A stretch of DNA of 64,000 bases from Rhodonellum psychrophilum GCM71 = DSM 17998 (GTDB lineage Bacteria; Bacteroidota; Bacteroidia; Cytophagales; Cyclobacteriaceae), in the NCBI RefSeq assembly GCF_000381545.1, contig NZ_KB906676.1, positions 62,001 through 126,000 on the forward strand. The letters are read 5' to 3'. Positions within the stretch are counted from its first letter, which is position 1. The number at the start of each line of letters is the position of its first letter. Below are positions 1 through 8,469 of the stretch, one piece after another. The position numbers were made by a program, and so were the translations under genes. The notes below the pieces were generated by a model that worked only from the letters and a program-made list of their open reading frames with translations, did no database searches and was not told the DNA's origin.

Positions 1-882
1 AATACCCATTTCCCTGAATTTCCGGACCAATTCCACCACATATTGTGTGGAAGTCAGGTCTTCATGACCCCATGTGCCACCACTATAAGTCCCCACATGC
101 AGCCCATGGGCAAATCTGGGCAACAAGGGAGATCTTCCCGTAAGATCCGTGTAATGAAACAGTAAACTGGGAAAGTCAGGCCCGTATATAAAGAAATAGT
201 CCAATTCCTGTCCCTGTGCTTGAAAAGAGTAGGTTTCAGGATCACTTTTCCCCAAATCCCAATCACTGGCATAGGGAGTGTGGAAGAAAATTCCATATCC
301 TCCTGTACTCATAAAGAATGGAACAGGTGCATAGTTGGCCTCAAGTACATTGTAAGCTCCGATAATGTGTGGCTTGAGCAATCCCCGACCCACGTTGAGT
401 TGAATGGATTTCCCCCGTTGATCCAGAAAGTCCATTCTTTCCCCAAAACCAAAAAAATGTTCATTTGGCTGGAGCTGCTTTCTTGTGCCGATTTTGTTGT
501 CCACTGAATACATGCCACTTCCCACCTTTTCTTCCGTGGAAATCACCTCACCCTTCTTGTTGAACACAGTTATTTGTAGGGTTTCTTTGTTGATTTTGAC
601 CCCGATTTTTTCAGTGTTGAAAATAAAATGATCGGAATGATCCTCCTTGGCGACAAAAAGGGTATTCCATTCCTGTTTTTCCAGCATAAGTGAAGATTCA
701 TTTTCAAATTGGCCATTTAAACTGGTTCTGACTCTAAATAGGTCGGGTTTGTAAAACTCCAACCGCATCGTTTTTCCCAAGGATTGAAGCGTGTGAATGT
801 TTTGAGGTTTGGTCTGGGCATTTGAATTCCCGTAAGAAAAAGCAAGAATAAAAAGTAGCGCAATAGATCGAATTGGATGCAT
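1..882 (-). CDS. GH31 family alpha-glycosidase, N-terminal part (cut by left edge)
   Basis: The frame is open from an ATG at 882 to the window edge, giving about 294 residues of a protein that continues outside. It begins with a signal peptide (MHPIRSIALLFILAFSYG... then NAQ). The rest matches the N-terminal beta-sandwich and early barrel of GH31: HFFGFGERMDFLDQRG, then VPFFMSTGGYGIFFHTPY, then HGLHVGTYSGGTWG. The catalytic Asp region is not in the window, so specificity (alpha-xylosidase, alpha-glucosidase or alpha-galactosidase) cannot be read. A periplasmic enzyme releasing alpha-linked side-chain sugars is likely. It has its own upstream operator copy at 960-978, which suggests co-control with the pectin genes. 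Confidence 0.85.
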   Translation of the reverse strand, partial: MHPIRSIALLFILAFSYGNSNAQTKPQNIHTLQSLGKTMRLEFYKPDLFRVRTSLNGQFENESSLMLEKQEWNTLFVAKEDHSDHFIFNTEKIGVKINKETLQITVFNKKGEVISTEEKVGSGMYSVDNKIGTRKQLQPNEHFFGFGERMDFLDQRGKSIQLNVGRGLLKPHIIGAYNVLEANYAPVPFFMSTGGYGIFFHTPYASDWDLGKSDPETYSFQAQGQELDYFFIYGPDFPSLLFHYTDLTGRSPLLPRFAHGLHVGTYSGGTWGHEDLTSTQYVVELVRKFREMGI

Positions 883-959
883 CTTAAATTTTTGGATGGA
901 ATTTAGGCTTAACAAATGGATGTCTATTGTCCTAAATTAATCAATGTGAATGTGAAGAG

Positions 960-978
960 TGTCCTTTACTCTCCTGTA
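960..978 (-). promoter_or_regulatory. Putative pectin-regulon operator upstream of GH31
   Basis: Read on the minus strand the site is TACAGGAGAGTAAAGGACA, 17 of 19 matches to the consensus TACAGGATAGTACAGGACA derived from the copies in this window. The two ACAGGA-like half-sites are direct repeats 10 bp apart. It ends 77 bp before the GH31 start codon. The binding protein is unknown. Confidence 0.6.
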
Positions 979-1005
979 CCGCTGGCAAGGTTCGGGATTT
1001 TTCTA

Positions 1006-1911
1006 TCAGTATAAATCCCGAATCCATTTCAGGCTCAATTCCATCCATGAGGCTGCATTGCCATGGACATCAGGATTTCCTTTTCCATATCCGTGTCCTC
1101 CTTTTTCGAAAAGGTGGAGTTCTGTTTTCACACCGAATTTATTCAGGTTTTTGGCATATCGAATGGAATTTTCCGCAGGGACAGCTTTGTCATCCCAGGA
1201 GTGCACCAAAAATGCGGGTGGGCTGTCGGAGTCAATTTGTTTTTCGGTTGAATAAAAATCCTCCAACGGAGAATCTAATTTTTCACCCAAAAGGGTTTTT
1301 CTCGAACCCTGATGTGTGATGGCGGTATCCATACTGATGACCGGATAAATCAAGATGCTGAAATCAGGTCTTTCGTTTTTATTGGAATCAACATTGTTTT
1401 TTCCATGGACCGACAGCGACGCGGCCAAATGTCCTCCAGCGGAAAAGCCCAATACACCCACCTTTTTGTCATCGATTTTCCAGTTTTTTGCATTTGCCCT
1501 CATTTTTTTAATGGCTGCTTTGGCGTCTTCCAGCGGGACATTCCAGTGTTCGTGCAACAATTCGGGATCCGGCAACCTGTATTTCAGCACCACTGCCAAG
1601 ATTCCATTGTCACTGTACCACTTTGCGATCTGATGGCCTTCATGCTGGATGGCGATAATGTAGTAGCCACCACCTGGGCAAATAAGAATGGCTTTCCCCG
1701 TCGCTTTTTCTGGATCGGGATGATAGACCGTCAGTTCGGGCAGGGCCACTTTTTGGATTCTTCCACCCTCACCGATTTGATCTTCGGAGATCAGATTTTT
1801 GGTAAAAGGGGCTTCATTGGGATATAGGGCAAGTGTTTCCACTTTTTGACCCAAAACAAGAAGTGGAGAAAGTGCCATGAGCAAGAGAACAAGCTGTTTT
1901 TTCATATCCAT
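1006..1911 (-). CDS. Secreted alpha/beta-hydrolase esterase (acetyl-esterase type)
   Basis: The 301-residue protein has a signal peptide (MDMKKQLVLLLMALSPLLVLGQ). It shows an alpha/beta-hydrolase core of the xylan-esterase/BD-FAE kind: oxyanion-hole region ICPGGGY near residue 77, nucleophile elbow GFSAGG with Ser157, acid Asp240 or Asp241 in HSWDD, and His273 in GGHGYG. Such enzymes remove acetyl or feruloyl groups from plant polysaccharides in the periplasm. It is the last gene of a likely three-gene unit after the NCS1 transporter and a small membrane protein, 15 bp downstream of the latter. Exact substrate is not readable. Confidence 0.8.
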   Translation of the reverse strand: MDMKKQLVLLLMALSPLLVLGQKVETLALYPNEAPFTKNLISEDQIGEGGRIQKVALPELTVYHPDPEKATGKAILICPGGGYYIIAIQHEGHQIAKWYSDNGILAVVLKYRLPDPELLHEHWNVPLEDAKAAIKKMRANAKNWKIDDKKVGVLGFSAGGHLAASLSVHGKNNVDSNKNERPDFSILIYPVISMDTAITHQGSRKTLLGEKLDSPLEDFYSTEKQIDSDSPPAFLVHSWDDKAVPAENSIRYAKNLNKFGVKTELHLFEKGGHGYGKGNPDVHGNAASWMELSLKWIRDLY

Positions 1912-1926
1912 TGGTGTGTGATTCTT

Positions 1927-2115
1927 TTATTCTTCCAAAGTCTCCTCTTGTGATTTATTGAGCCATCTGGGAGCGGTCAGAAACCACAAAACGGTCCCGA
2001 TAAACATCAGGGTCTTGGACAGGCTGGGTTCGATTATGCCCTGAAAAACCAAAAATGAAGGGATCAGGGTCATGGTCAGGGCAATAAATGAGAGTATTTT
2101 AAAGAGAAGAGGCAT
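1927..2115 (-). CDS. Small two-helix membrane protein (62 aa)
   Basis: Two hydrophobic stretches (about residues 4-25 and 33-48) are joined by a short loop and followed by a charged C-terminal tail ending SQEETLEE. It starts 4 bp after the stop codon of the NCS1 transporter and lies before the esterase, so it is very likely co-transcribed with both. I do not recognise a characterised function. The arrangement suggests an accessory subunit of the transporter, which is inference. Confidence 0.6.
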   Translation of the reverse strand: MPLLFKILSFIALTMTLIPSFLVFQGIIEPSLSKTLMFIGTVLWFLTAPRWLNKSQEETLEE

Positions 2116-2119
2116 AGTT

Positions 2120-3559
2120 TCAGTTGGATAAAATGGTCGTAGGTTTTGATTGGCTTTTTATGCCTGTAGGGAGCGGTTTTTGGATCAATTTGCTGCTGAC
2201 CACATATACCAAGACCGCTATAAACCATCCCGGAAGTCCCAAGAAGAAGATTTCAATGCCTCCGAATATATTGAGAAAGACACAGACAATCAGTGTGATG
2301 GCCCAGGTAATGGCGACAGCAGGATTGAATTTACTGTTCTTTAGCTCCGCATAATTGCTCTTCAAGCCCATTTTTTCCAATACATAGACATCAATGAAAA
2401 TCACGGCTCCCAAGGGCATTAAGATCAAGCCGTAGAGGGCGACAAACTCCAACAATCTCATGACGAGCGCTGGGAAACAGGCGGCAATGGTCGTGATCAA
2501 ACCCACAAAAAGCGTCACCTTCCATGTTTTCCATTTTGGATTGATGGATTGGATGGCCAGACCCGCTCTGTATAAAGTGGGATTGGCAGTGGTCCATCCA
2601 GCAATCACTACGCAAATTGCACCAGCTATGCCAGCGGCTTCATAGGCAATCGGTCCCGGCGCAAAAGTCAGGCTGTTGTTGGATTCAATCAAGAAAAGTG
2701 AATAGAGAATTCCCGATGCTATCCAGGCAATGTAATGTCCGAGGAACACTCCTGAGGCAGAAGAAAAGCCATATTGCCATTTTTTTGCATATCTCAACAA
2801 GGACATATCTGCCATCCCGATGTGCATGGCCATGTTGCAAAACCATGCAAAGAACATGACATGCCAGAATGTGAATTTGCTTTGGCCTTCTAGGGGAATG
2901 CCTGTCCATATTTTACTTTCTGCCACAGGCCAGAAATCTGCAAGGGAATTGATGCCCAATCGAGGCAATACGCCCACTGCTGCAGCGATAAAGATCATGA
3001 TCATCCATGGCGCTGCAATATTGGCAAACTTAGAAACTTGATTAAAGCCAAACATGGCCACAACCGTGGTGATGGCGCCAATCGCAAATACGGTCACTAC
3101 CCAGCCGAGACTGTTTGGGAGAATGTCCGTCAGGGTGGGCATGGCGATGTTGAAGGGAATCCCCACGGCTGTGGCGGAAACAGCGATCATGGCTCCGGCC
3201 AAAAAGCAGAAGAGCCCTGCATTGACCAGATTGTACACCAGAGAAAATTTACTTCCTGCGATTTTTTCCAGTTGATAATAAAGGGTGAGTCGAGTTTTCA
3301 CAGAGATCTTTCCCGTGAAAAATGCCCAGCTCAAGACCGCTAGGATATTTCCGACCAAAAGACCCGTGACCAAGTCCATTGCGCTCGCACCGTGGGCGAC
3401 AAAAAGAGGTCCAAGGACAAATTCGGTTCCTGCGGTATGTTCTCCCGCATAAATCCCTATGAAACTCCCCCAGCTTTTAAGTTTATTTTTTGGAATGGGC
3501 TGACGCTCATACTCATTGATGGCGTCCAACTGTTCCTTCAGGCTATTCTTCTTTTGCAT
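2120..3559 (-). CDS. NCS1-family cation symporter (cytosine/purine permease-like)
   Basis: The 479-residue protein is strongly hydrophobic with about 12 predicted membrane segments. A conserved N-terminal segment (SWGSFIGIYAGEHTAGTEF) and the middle region FFAWFCNMAMHIGMADMSL are consistent with the nucleobase:cation symporter-1 family. Family members carry purines, pyrimidines or related small solutes with Na+ or H+. Here it heads an operon with an esterase and has a copy of the pectin-locus operator 55 bp upstream of its start. A sugar, uronate or oligosaccharide cargo is therefore a reasonable alternative to a nucleobase. That reassignment is inference from context only. Confidence 0.75.
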   Translation of the reverse strand: MQKKNSLKEQLDAINEYERQPIPKNKLKSWGSFIGIYAGEHTAGTEFVLGPLFVAHGASAMDLVTGLLVGNILAVLSWAFFTGKISVKTRLTLYYQLEKIAGSKFSLVYNLVNAGLFCFLAGAMIAVSATAVGIPFNIAMPTLTDILPNSLGWVVTVFAIGAITTVVAMFGFNQVSKFANIAAPWMIMIFIAAAVGVLPRLGINSLADFWPVAESKIWTGIPLEGQSKFTFWHVMFFAWFCNMAMHIGMADMSLLRYAKKWQYGFSSASGVFLGHYIAWIASGILYSLFLIESNNSLTFAPGPIAYEAAGIAGAICVVIAGWTTANPTLYRAGLAIQSINPKWKTWKVTLFVGLITTIAACFPALVMRLLEFVALYGLILMPLGAVIFIDVYVLEKMGLKSNYAELKNSKFNPAVAITWAITLIVCVFLNIFGGIEIFFLGLPGWFIAVLVYVVSSKLIQKPLPTGIKSQSKPTTILSN

Positions 3560-3614
3560 TGGGATTAATCCGGGTTTGTTTGAAAGACAAATTATGAAGC
3601 ATGATGCATCAAAG

Positions 3615-3633
3615 TGTCCTGTACATTACTGTA
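3615..3633 (-). promoter_or_regulatory. Putative pectin-regulon operator upstream of NCS1 operon
   Basis: Minus-strand reading TACAGTAATGTACAGGACA, 16 of 19 to the window consensus. It lies 55 bp upstream of the transporter ATG, in the same orientation relative to its gene as the copies before GH31, the SDR gene and the CE12 gene. Confidence 0.55.
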
Positions 3634-3651
3634 TTCAAGAAAAAACATGAA

Positions 3652-4701
3652 TTATACTGATCCTCGATCGATGAAATTGAAGACGTTTTTGACAATCTCG
3701 GTTTTGCGCTTTTTGATCATGTAGGCTGCCGTTTCTCCCATTACCTTAAAATCCGTGGATATCACGGTGATTCCCAGCAATTCTTTCAGTGGGGTGTCAT
3801 TATAGGAGATTACGCCGATGTCTTCTCCCAATTGGTAATTTTGGTCCCGCATCTGTTTGATCAAACAGACCAAGTCATTTTCCTCGATGACGATATAGGC
3901 ATCTTTCCGTTCAAGTTCCATGTCCGGATAAATGGTGGGGATGACCTCAAAATCAAATCCATGGTTTAGGCAGAATTTCTGGAACCCTATTTTGATCTCT
4001 TTGGGATAGGGGTAAACTTCATTTTCAGGATAAACCAAAATGAGTTTGTCATATTTTTTGAGCCTAGCAATTCCCTCTTTCAGTGCTTTATAGATGTCTG
4101 ATTTAAAATCCTGATAAATCGAAGCCACTTCATCACCCATGGAAGGAATTAGGTTGTCCATGATTACCAATTTGTCAGACGGGATTTGTTTTAAGGCGTC
4201 AATTGCTTTTTGATTTTCATTTTGATGCTTTTGGTTTCCCTCCTTAAAATGTGGCATCACCACATAATAATCATATGCGCCCATATTTTCTTCCAAGATA
4301 TTCAAAAGGATTTTTGGGTCGCAGTGATAGATTTTCAAATCAACCTTTGTACAGGAATCCATACTGTTCAAGAATGAATTGTAAATCTTGAGTTTGTAAT
4401 TGCTCAGTTTATTGAGTAAAAAAAGAACCTTTGTTTGAGATTGGTCTACGGATCTGGCTACATAATAGCCTTTACCTTTGACGGATAAGATGATTTTTTG
4501 ATTTTTGAGCTGATTGTAGGCCTTTTCGACCGTGTCTCGAGACAGGTAAAATTCCTCACTGATTTCATTGATGGAAGGAATTTTTTCTCCCACGACCAAG
4601 TAGCCCCGTTCGATGTTCTCCATGATGGAGTTGACGATTTGCTTGTATTTGGGGATCCGGGAATCGCATTCAATTCTGATAATATTTTCAGCTGTAATCA
4701 T
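3652..4701 (-). CDS. GntR-type regulator with sugar-binding-like effector domain
   Basis: Residues about 10-80 form a GntR winged helix: IPKYKQIVNSIMENIERGYL, then VGEKIPSINEISEEFYLSRD, then a KGKGYYVA wing. Residues about 85-349 resemble a periplasmic-binding-protein/LacI-type effector domain (AYDYYVVMPHF near the middle, GEDIGVISYNDTPLKELL near the end) rather than the usual FCD or UTRA domain. This architecture occurs in Bacteroidetes sugar regulators. Its position between the transporter operon and GH106 makes it the best local candidate for a pectin or rhamnose sensor. The ligand is unknown. Confidence 0.8.
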   Translation of the reverse strand: MITAENIIRIECDSRIPKYKQIVNSIMENIERGYLVVGEKIPSINEISEEFYLSRDTVEKAYNQLKNQKIILSVKGKGYYVARSVDQSQTKVLFLLNKLSNYKLKIYNSFLNSMDSCTKVDLKIYHCDPKILLNILEENMGAYDYYVVMPHFKEGNQKHQNENQKAIDALKQIPSDKLVIMDNLIPSMGDEVASIYQDFKSDIYKALKEGIARLKKYDKLILVYPENEVYPYPKEIKIGFQKFCLNHGFDFEVIPTIYPDMELERKDAYIVIEENDLVCLIKQMRDQNYQLGEDIGVISYNDTPLKELLGITVISTDFKVMGETAAYMIKKRKTEIVKNVFNFIDRGSV

Positions 4702-5028
4702 TTAGGGTTTATTGTTTTGTGCAATCGAAAACAATATAATTGAAAATGGGCTTAGCAGGAAATTTTGTTTAAGTTATTTTAATCCTGATGGACTGGGCTT
4801 GGCTTCATTTAGATTTTGTTTTTTGGTCATTAAAAGAATAAAATTTGTTTAAAGTGAAAATGAAAAAATAATATTGATTTATTGAAGGTTTATTCTCAAG
4901 AATCAAACAGATTGTTCCCTTTTAACTGTGCTGGTCTATCCTGTAATTTTTCTTTGAAAAAAAATCCGATAATTTTCAATTATTTGCAAATTGCGTGCAA
5001 TCGATTGTTCAGATTCTCCTTGTCCTCT
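4702..5028 (-). promoter_or_regulatory. AT-rich upstream region of GntR gene with one operator-like site
   Basis: This 327-bp gap lies between the 3' end of GH106 and the GntR start. I see no credible ORF in it. It holds an operator-like site at 4927-4945 (minus reading TACAGGATAGACCAGCACA, 16 of 19 to consensus) about 225 bp before the GntR ATG. The extended 23-bp site matches the copy at 9492-9514 in 21 positions. The distance is longer than for other copies, so its target is uncertain. Confidence 0.45.
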
Positions 5029-7818
5029 TTATTCCATACCAAGGGATATGATTTTCACCGGTCCCGAAATTCCCGAAGGCATCACTTTCCAATCTGAGGC
5101 ATCAAAGGATTTGTAGTCGATATTGACAAAGTTGATTTCATGGTAGTTTCTCCAGGAGATTTCCTGTTGGTCCAGATACCGGATATGGTTGGCCATCAAA
5201 TTTGCGACTTCGATGCGGATGTTGTTTTGACCGGATTTGAGATGATCACCGATGTCCAACCTGAACGGAAGACTCCAAACCTGGCCTGCATATCGGTCGT
5301 TGATCCAAACTTTTGCGCTTTCATGGATAGTATCGAAAACCAAAACGTGCTGCTGTCCAGATTCCGGATGGAATTCAAAGTGGCTGCTATAGGTGCCCAA
5401 ACCTGAATAGAAGGAAGCCAAAGGATCTTCCAATGTGGTCCAGGGGACGATTTTTGGAATTTCTGTGGCTTTAGGGGTTTCTGGGCCGCCTTTTGGGTCA
5501 AAGGCCAATTTCCAAGGCCCGGGGATTTCAAAGGAATTGGTAAGCGAAGTGGCATATATCCAGTTGGAGATTTTCTGTGCCGGCTTATTGGTCGCCCTGA
5601 GGACCATCGATTCACCGGGCGCCAATCTGATCCGAACCCTTGTCTGATTCCCTTGGTTATCGCTTTTTGCAAGACCGATTTTACCCGTGAGTGGATCCAT
5701 CAGGATTAGGCTTTTGGCCGAAATGGAAAGTGGTATTTTTTTGTCAACTGTCTCCGGGCTGTGGTTGACCAGAAAATAATAGGTTTCTGTGTCGGTGGAT
5801 CTTCTGATGAATTTCAAACCGCTGTCCACCAATTCTTCCCGACGGATCCCTTCATTTTCCAATGTTTTGGAGAAATCGTTGGAAAGGATCACTTTCCCTT
5901 TACCCCAGGTTTTTGTTGTGCCAAAATCATTCAAATCCAATTTTGCCCAAATTTCATTGATTTGATTTTTTCCATTTCCCAAGGTCTGTAATCCCGGCGC
6001 ATCCATCGGTTTTGCTTGAAAGATGACTGTTGCGCCTTCATTGGCCAGTTGGAGGATATTTTCCAAGGTTTTTATGGACATAAATTCCATTCTGGGAATC
6101 AATAGGGCTTTTGCTGGAAAGGCGTCTGGATGGGGCAATATGTTTCCTTCTTTGGCTTTGGAATTCGCAATCATGTCATCTGAGATGAAATCAAGAGAAT
6201 AGCCCTTTTCGATCAATGCCTTGGATTCCTGATAAAAAGCAGTGGGATGCAGCCATTCATCGATACCGTGTACGGTGATCAAGTCCAGCATTCCCTTTGG
6301 ATTTGCCCAGACATCATACACCGGCCAATACACCAGCAATTCATTGTCGGCTTTCCCCAGTTGCAATACGGATTGTGTCCGTGCAATGTAAGCGTTGAAT
6401 TCCCGGAAATGCGGCCATAGGCTGTTGTGTTGGGTCAGGTTAAGCGAGGCGTAAAACAGCCAGCCCGGAAAAGGGACATCTTTTGGGCTGTAAGTGACTC
6501 CGTGATAAAAAATATGGTTGACACCCGCCAAAAAGGCCTGATCTACCTCAGGTTTCATCTGGGAAAATGAGGATTTGAAATGTTCACCCAACCAGGTAAA
6601 GGTTTCGCTAGACACCAGTTTTTTACCTGTTAAATGTGCAGCCGAGGAGGCGAATTTGAGCATAATGGGATCTGGATCGACATTTCGGATATCCGCGCTG
6701 TCCCTGCGCAATCCCGGGATGGGGAAATAGCTGGAGCCAAATGTTTCCGCTTCGGGAATGTCGACTGTGCCATACAGGTCGAGCAGGTTTCCGGGCGAAC
6801 CATGGGCCTGGTTTTTGGTCAGTTTGCCTTTGGAATGTGCCCAATCTGTCCATTTTTTGGTGAAATTGTCTAGCAGAAGCGCATTCAATGTTTCTCTGTA
6901 GTCCGATTTGATCCGGATAGACGTTTCAGTCCCTTCGTTTCCCAGCAATTCATGGAGGTGATTTTTCAGGTCATAGCCTCTTCTTTTTTCGAACTCCTCA
7001 AAAAAGGTTTCCGTAAAATCCGCACCGTACAATTCAAAACTATCGTTGTAAAAGGACCGGAAAGCGGGATATTTTTCCCCAAATGCTTTTTCAAAATGTG
7101 CCAAATAGACATCCACGGCAGCTTCAGAATAATGGTCAAGCGTCAATCCTGCTCCGCCAGGAGCCGCCCTTTTCACCATTTGACCGGTTTTGGCCAGAAA
7201 AACGGCTTTGATTTGGGTTTTTTCTGGAAATGATGCCTTCAGATTCCCGTTTTTGTCGATTTTGTCAGTGATGTTTTCGGCCGATCCATTTTCTCCGTAG
7301 GCCAATAGGGCAAGCAGCTTGGCATCCAACTCTCTTTCATCCCTTTTTTTGTATTGAATCCGGATTGGATTACCACCGACTTCATAATCTTGGATGGCGA
7401 TCCGGGACGCGGCAAATTCTGGACTGACATGCGGCCCACCAAACGGCCATCCGGTTCCCTGGGTCATGTCCACGCCCATGCCCAATTGCTGGGCTTTTTG
7501 AACGGTGGTTTCCAAGGCTGTCAACCATTCTTCGGAAAGAAAATCCAGATACCTGTCTTCAAAACCCTTGGCGCCATAAATCGGGGCGATTTCCACTCCT
7601 CCAAGGCCTGCTTCCTGGTAAGTTTCCAAAAGGAATTCAATGTTTTCCTTATCCACGGCGTTTCCCATCCACCACCAGCGGGTCCAGGGTTTGGCCTCTT
7701 TGGTGATTTCTGGCCATTGGTCCAGCGGCAGGTCCTCTTGTGCAGATTGGGTATGGCAGCAGAAAAAAACCGGGAAAATGGTCACGGCGGCAATGGATTT
7801 AAGGAACTTATAGGTCAT
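5029..7818 (-). CDS. GH106 alpha-L-rhamnosidase
   Basis: The 929-residue protein has an N-terminal lipoprotein-type or signal sequence (FPVFFCCHTQ). The start of the mature protein is a strong GH106 signature: KPWTRWWWMGNAVDKENI, GLGGVEIAPIYGAKG and GMGVDMTQGTGWPFGGPHVS. The catalytic barrel runs to about residue 720. A C-terminal galactose-binding-like beta-sandwich follows (ESAKVWINDRYAGQVWSLPF). Family members hydrolyse alpha-L-rhamnosyl linkages of rhamnogalacturonans. Downstream of it lies nothing co-directional for over 300 bp. L-rhamnose mutarotase is the gene upstream on the same strand, which fits rhamnose release followed by use. Confidence 0.93.
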   Translation of the reverse strand: MTYKFLKSIAAVTIFPVFFCCHTQSAQEDLPLDQWPEITKEAKPWTRWWWMGNAVDKENIEFLLETYQEAGLGGVEIAPIYGAKGFEDRYLDFLSEEWLTALETTVQKAQQLGMGVDMTQGTGWPFGGPHVSPEFAASRIAIQDYEVGGNPIRIQYKKRDERELDAKLLALLAYGENGSAENITDKIDKNGNLKASFPEKTQIKAVFLAKTGQMVKRAAPGGAGLTLDHYSEAAVDVYLAHFEKAFGEKYPAFRSFYNDSFELYGADFTETFFEEFEKRRGYDLKNHLHELLGNEGTETSIRIKSDYRETLNALLLDNFTKKWTDWAHSKGKLTKNQAHGSPGNLLDLYGTVDIPEAETFGSSYFPIPGLRRDSADIRNVDPDPIMLKFASSAAHLTGKKLVSSETFTWLGEHFKSSFSQMKPEVDQAFLAGVNHIFYHGVTYSPKDVPFPGWLFYASLNLTQHNSLWPHFREFNAYIARTQSVLQLGKADNELLVYWPVYDVWANPKGMLDLITVHGIDEWLHPTAFYQESKALIEKGYSLDFISDDMIANSKAKEGNILPHPDAFPAKALLIPRMEFMSIKTLENILQLANEGATVIFQAKPMDAPGLQTLGNGKNQINEIWAKLDLNDFGTTKTWGKGKVILSNDFSKTLENEGIRREELVDSGLKFIRRSTDTETYYFLVNHSPETVDKKIPLSISAKSLILMDPLTGKIGLAKSDNQGNQTRVRIRLAPGESMVLRATNKPAQKISNWIYATSLTNSFEIPGPWKLAFDPKGGPETPKATEIPKIVPWTTLEDPLASFYSGLGTYSSHFEFHPESGQQHVLVFDTIHESAKVWINDRYAGQVWSLPFRLDIGDHLKSGQNNIRIEVANLMANHIRYLDQQEISWRNYHEINFVNIDYKSFDASDWKVMPSGISGPVKIISLGME

Positions 7819-7923
7819 TTGGAAAATTGTTTAAAACGGCAATTCGGGTTTGATCCCTTTTGAAACAAATTAGATTTTCCGGTTTTCGAAAATCAGTTTT
7901 TGCAATTAAAAAAGAGAGCGTAT

Positions 7924-8241
7924 TTATTCCAATTTGAATACCTCCTTCAAAGGAACCGAAACCGGGGAATTGTCGGGGTTGGTTTCCATGAGATCGGCCA
8001 TATATGCCCACCAACGTTGGACGACAGGATTGTTTCCCAGATCTTGGGAACTGGTTTTCCCCGTATTTTCCTGAATCGCAAAGAGCGTGGAGGTTTCTTT
8101 GTCCAAAAAAATCGAATAATTTTCTATTCCACTTTCCTTTAGCAAAACCACAAGTTCCGGCCAGATTTCCCGGTGCCTTTTTTCATATTCGATTTCAGCT
8201 CCAGGAAATATTTTCATTCGGAAAGCGATGCTGTTTTTCAT
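7924..8241 (-). CDS. rhaM: L-rhamnose mutarotase
   Basis: The product interconverts alpha and beta anomers of L-rhamnose before isomerisation. I chose the ATG at 8241 (MKNSIAFRMKIFPGAEIEYE), which gives 105 residues, close to the 104 of Escherichia coli RhaM. An upstream in-frame ATG at 8331 would add an unrelated 30-residue tail. The family pattern is visible: YEKRHREIWPEL (with the conserved His), ENYSIFLDKETSTLFA and VVQRWWAYMADLME. It lies between GH106 and GH43 on the same strand. The 5' gap to GH43 contains one copy of a 170-bp repeat. Confidence 0.95.
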   Translation of the reverse strand: MKNSIAFRMKIFPGAEIEYEKRHREIWPELVVLLKESGIENYSIFLDKETSTLFAIQENTGKTSSQDLGNNPVVQRWWAYMADLMETNPDNSPVSVPLKEVFKLE

Positions 8242-8304
8242 TTGTTTCTCTTGTAGGTACAGGTTGTTGAATTTTAAGCGCTGATTTTGAAATACTCCCA
8301 TTAA

Positions 8305-8469
8305 ACCTGAAATATGAATTGGGATTCCCAATGATGGGGTTGAAACTGCAAGAAAATCAGACCGTTTGGAGAATTGCGCATATTACCAATATGGTGCATT
8401 CAAAAATTGTAGACAAATACTGATTGTTAGGCGATTTCAGGCTGAAATAGCATTGCATAACAGGGGTTA
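8305..8469 (+). repeat. 170-bp intergenic repeat, copy A
   Basis: One of four related copies (others 9517-9684, 14251-14420, 49944-50113). Shared blocks in order are GAAATATG, a TTCCCAAT block, ACTGCAAGAAAATCAGAC, TTTGGA, ATATGGTG, ACTGATT, GATTTCAGGC, TGCAT and a terminal GGTTTAA-like end. Copy A lies between GH43 and rhaM. Its right end reaches into the TAA stop of GH43. Confidence 0.75.

Noticed and set aside
959-1827. Several plus-strand ORFs opposite the esterase gene
   Set aside because: They have no recognisable domains and lie entirely in the shadow of a gene with signal peptide and intact catalytic residues.
4882-5097. 71-codon ORF in the gap before the GntR gene
   Set aside because: It overlaps the 3' end of GH106, has no family resemblance and covers the operator-like site; it is probably chance.
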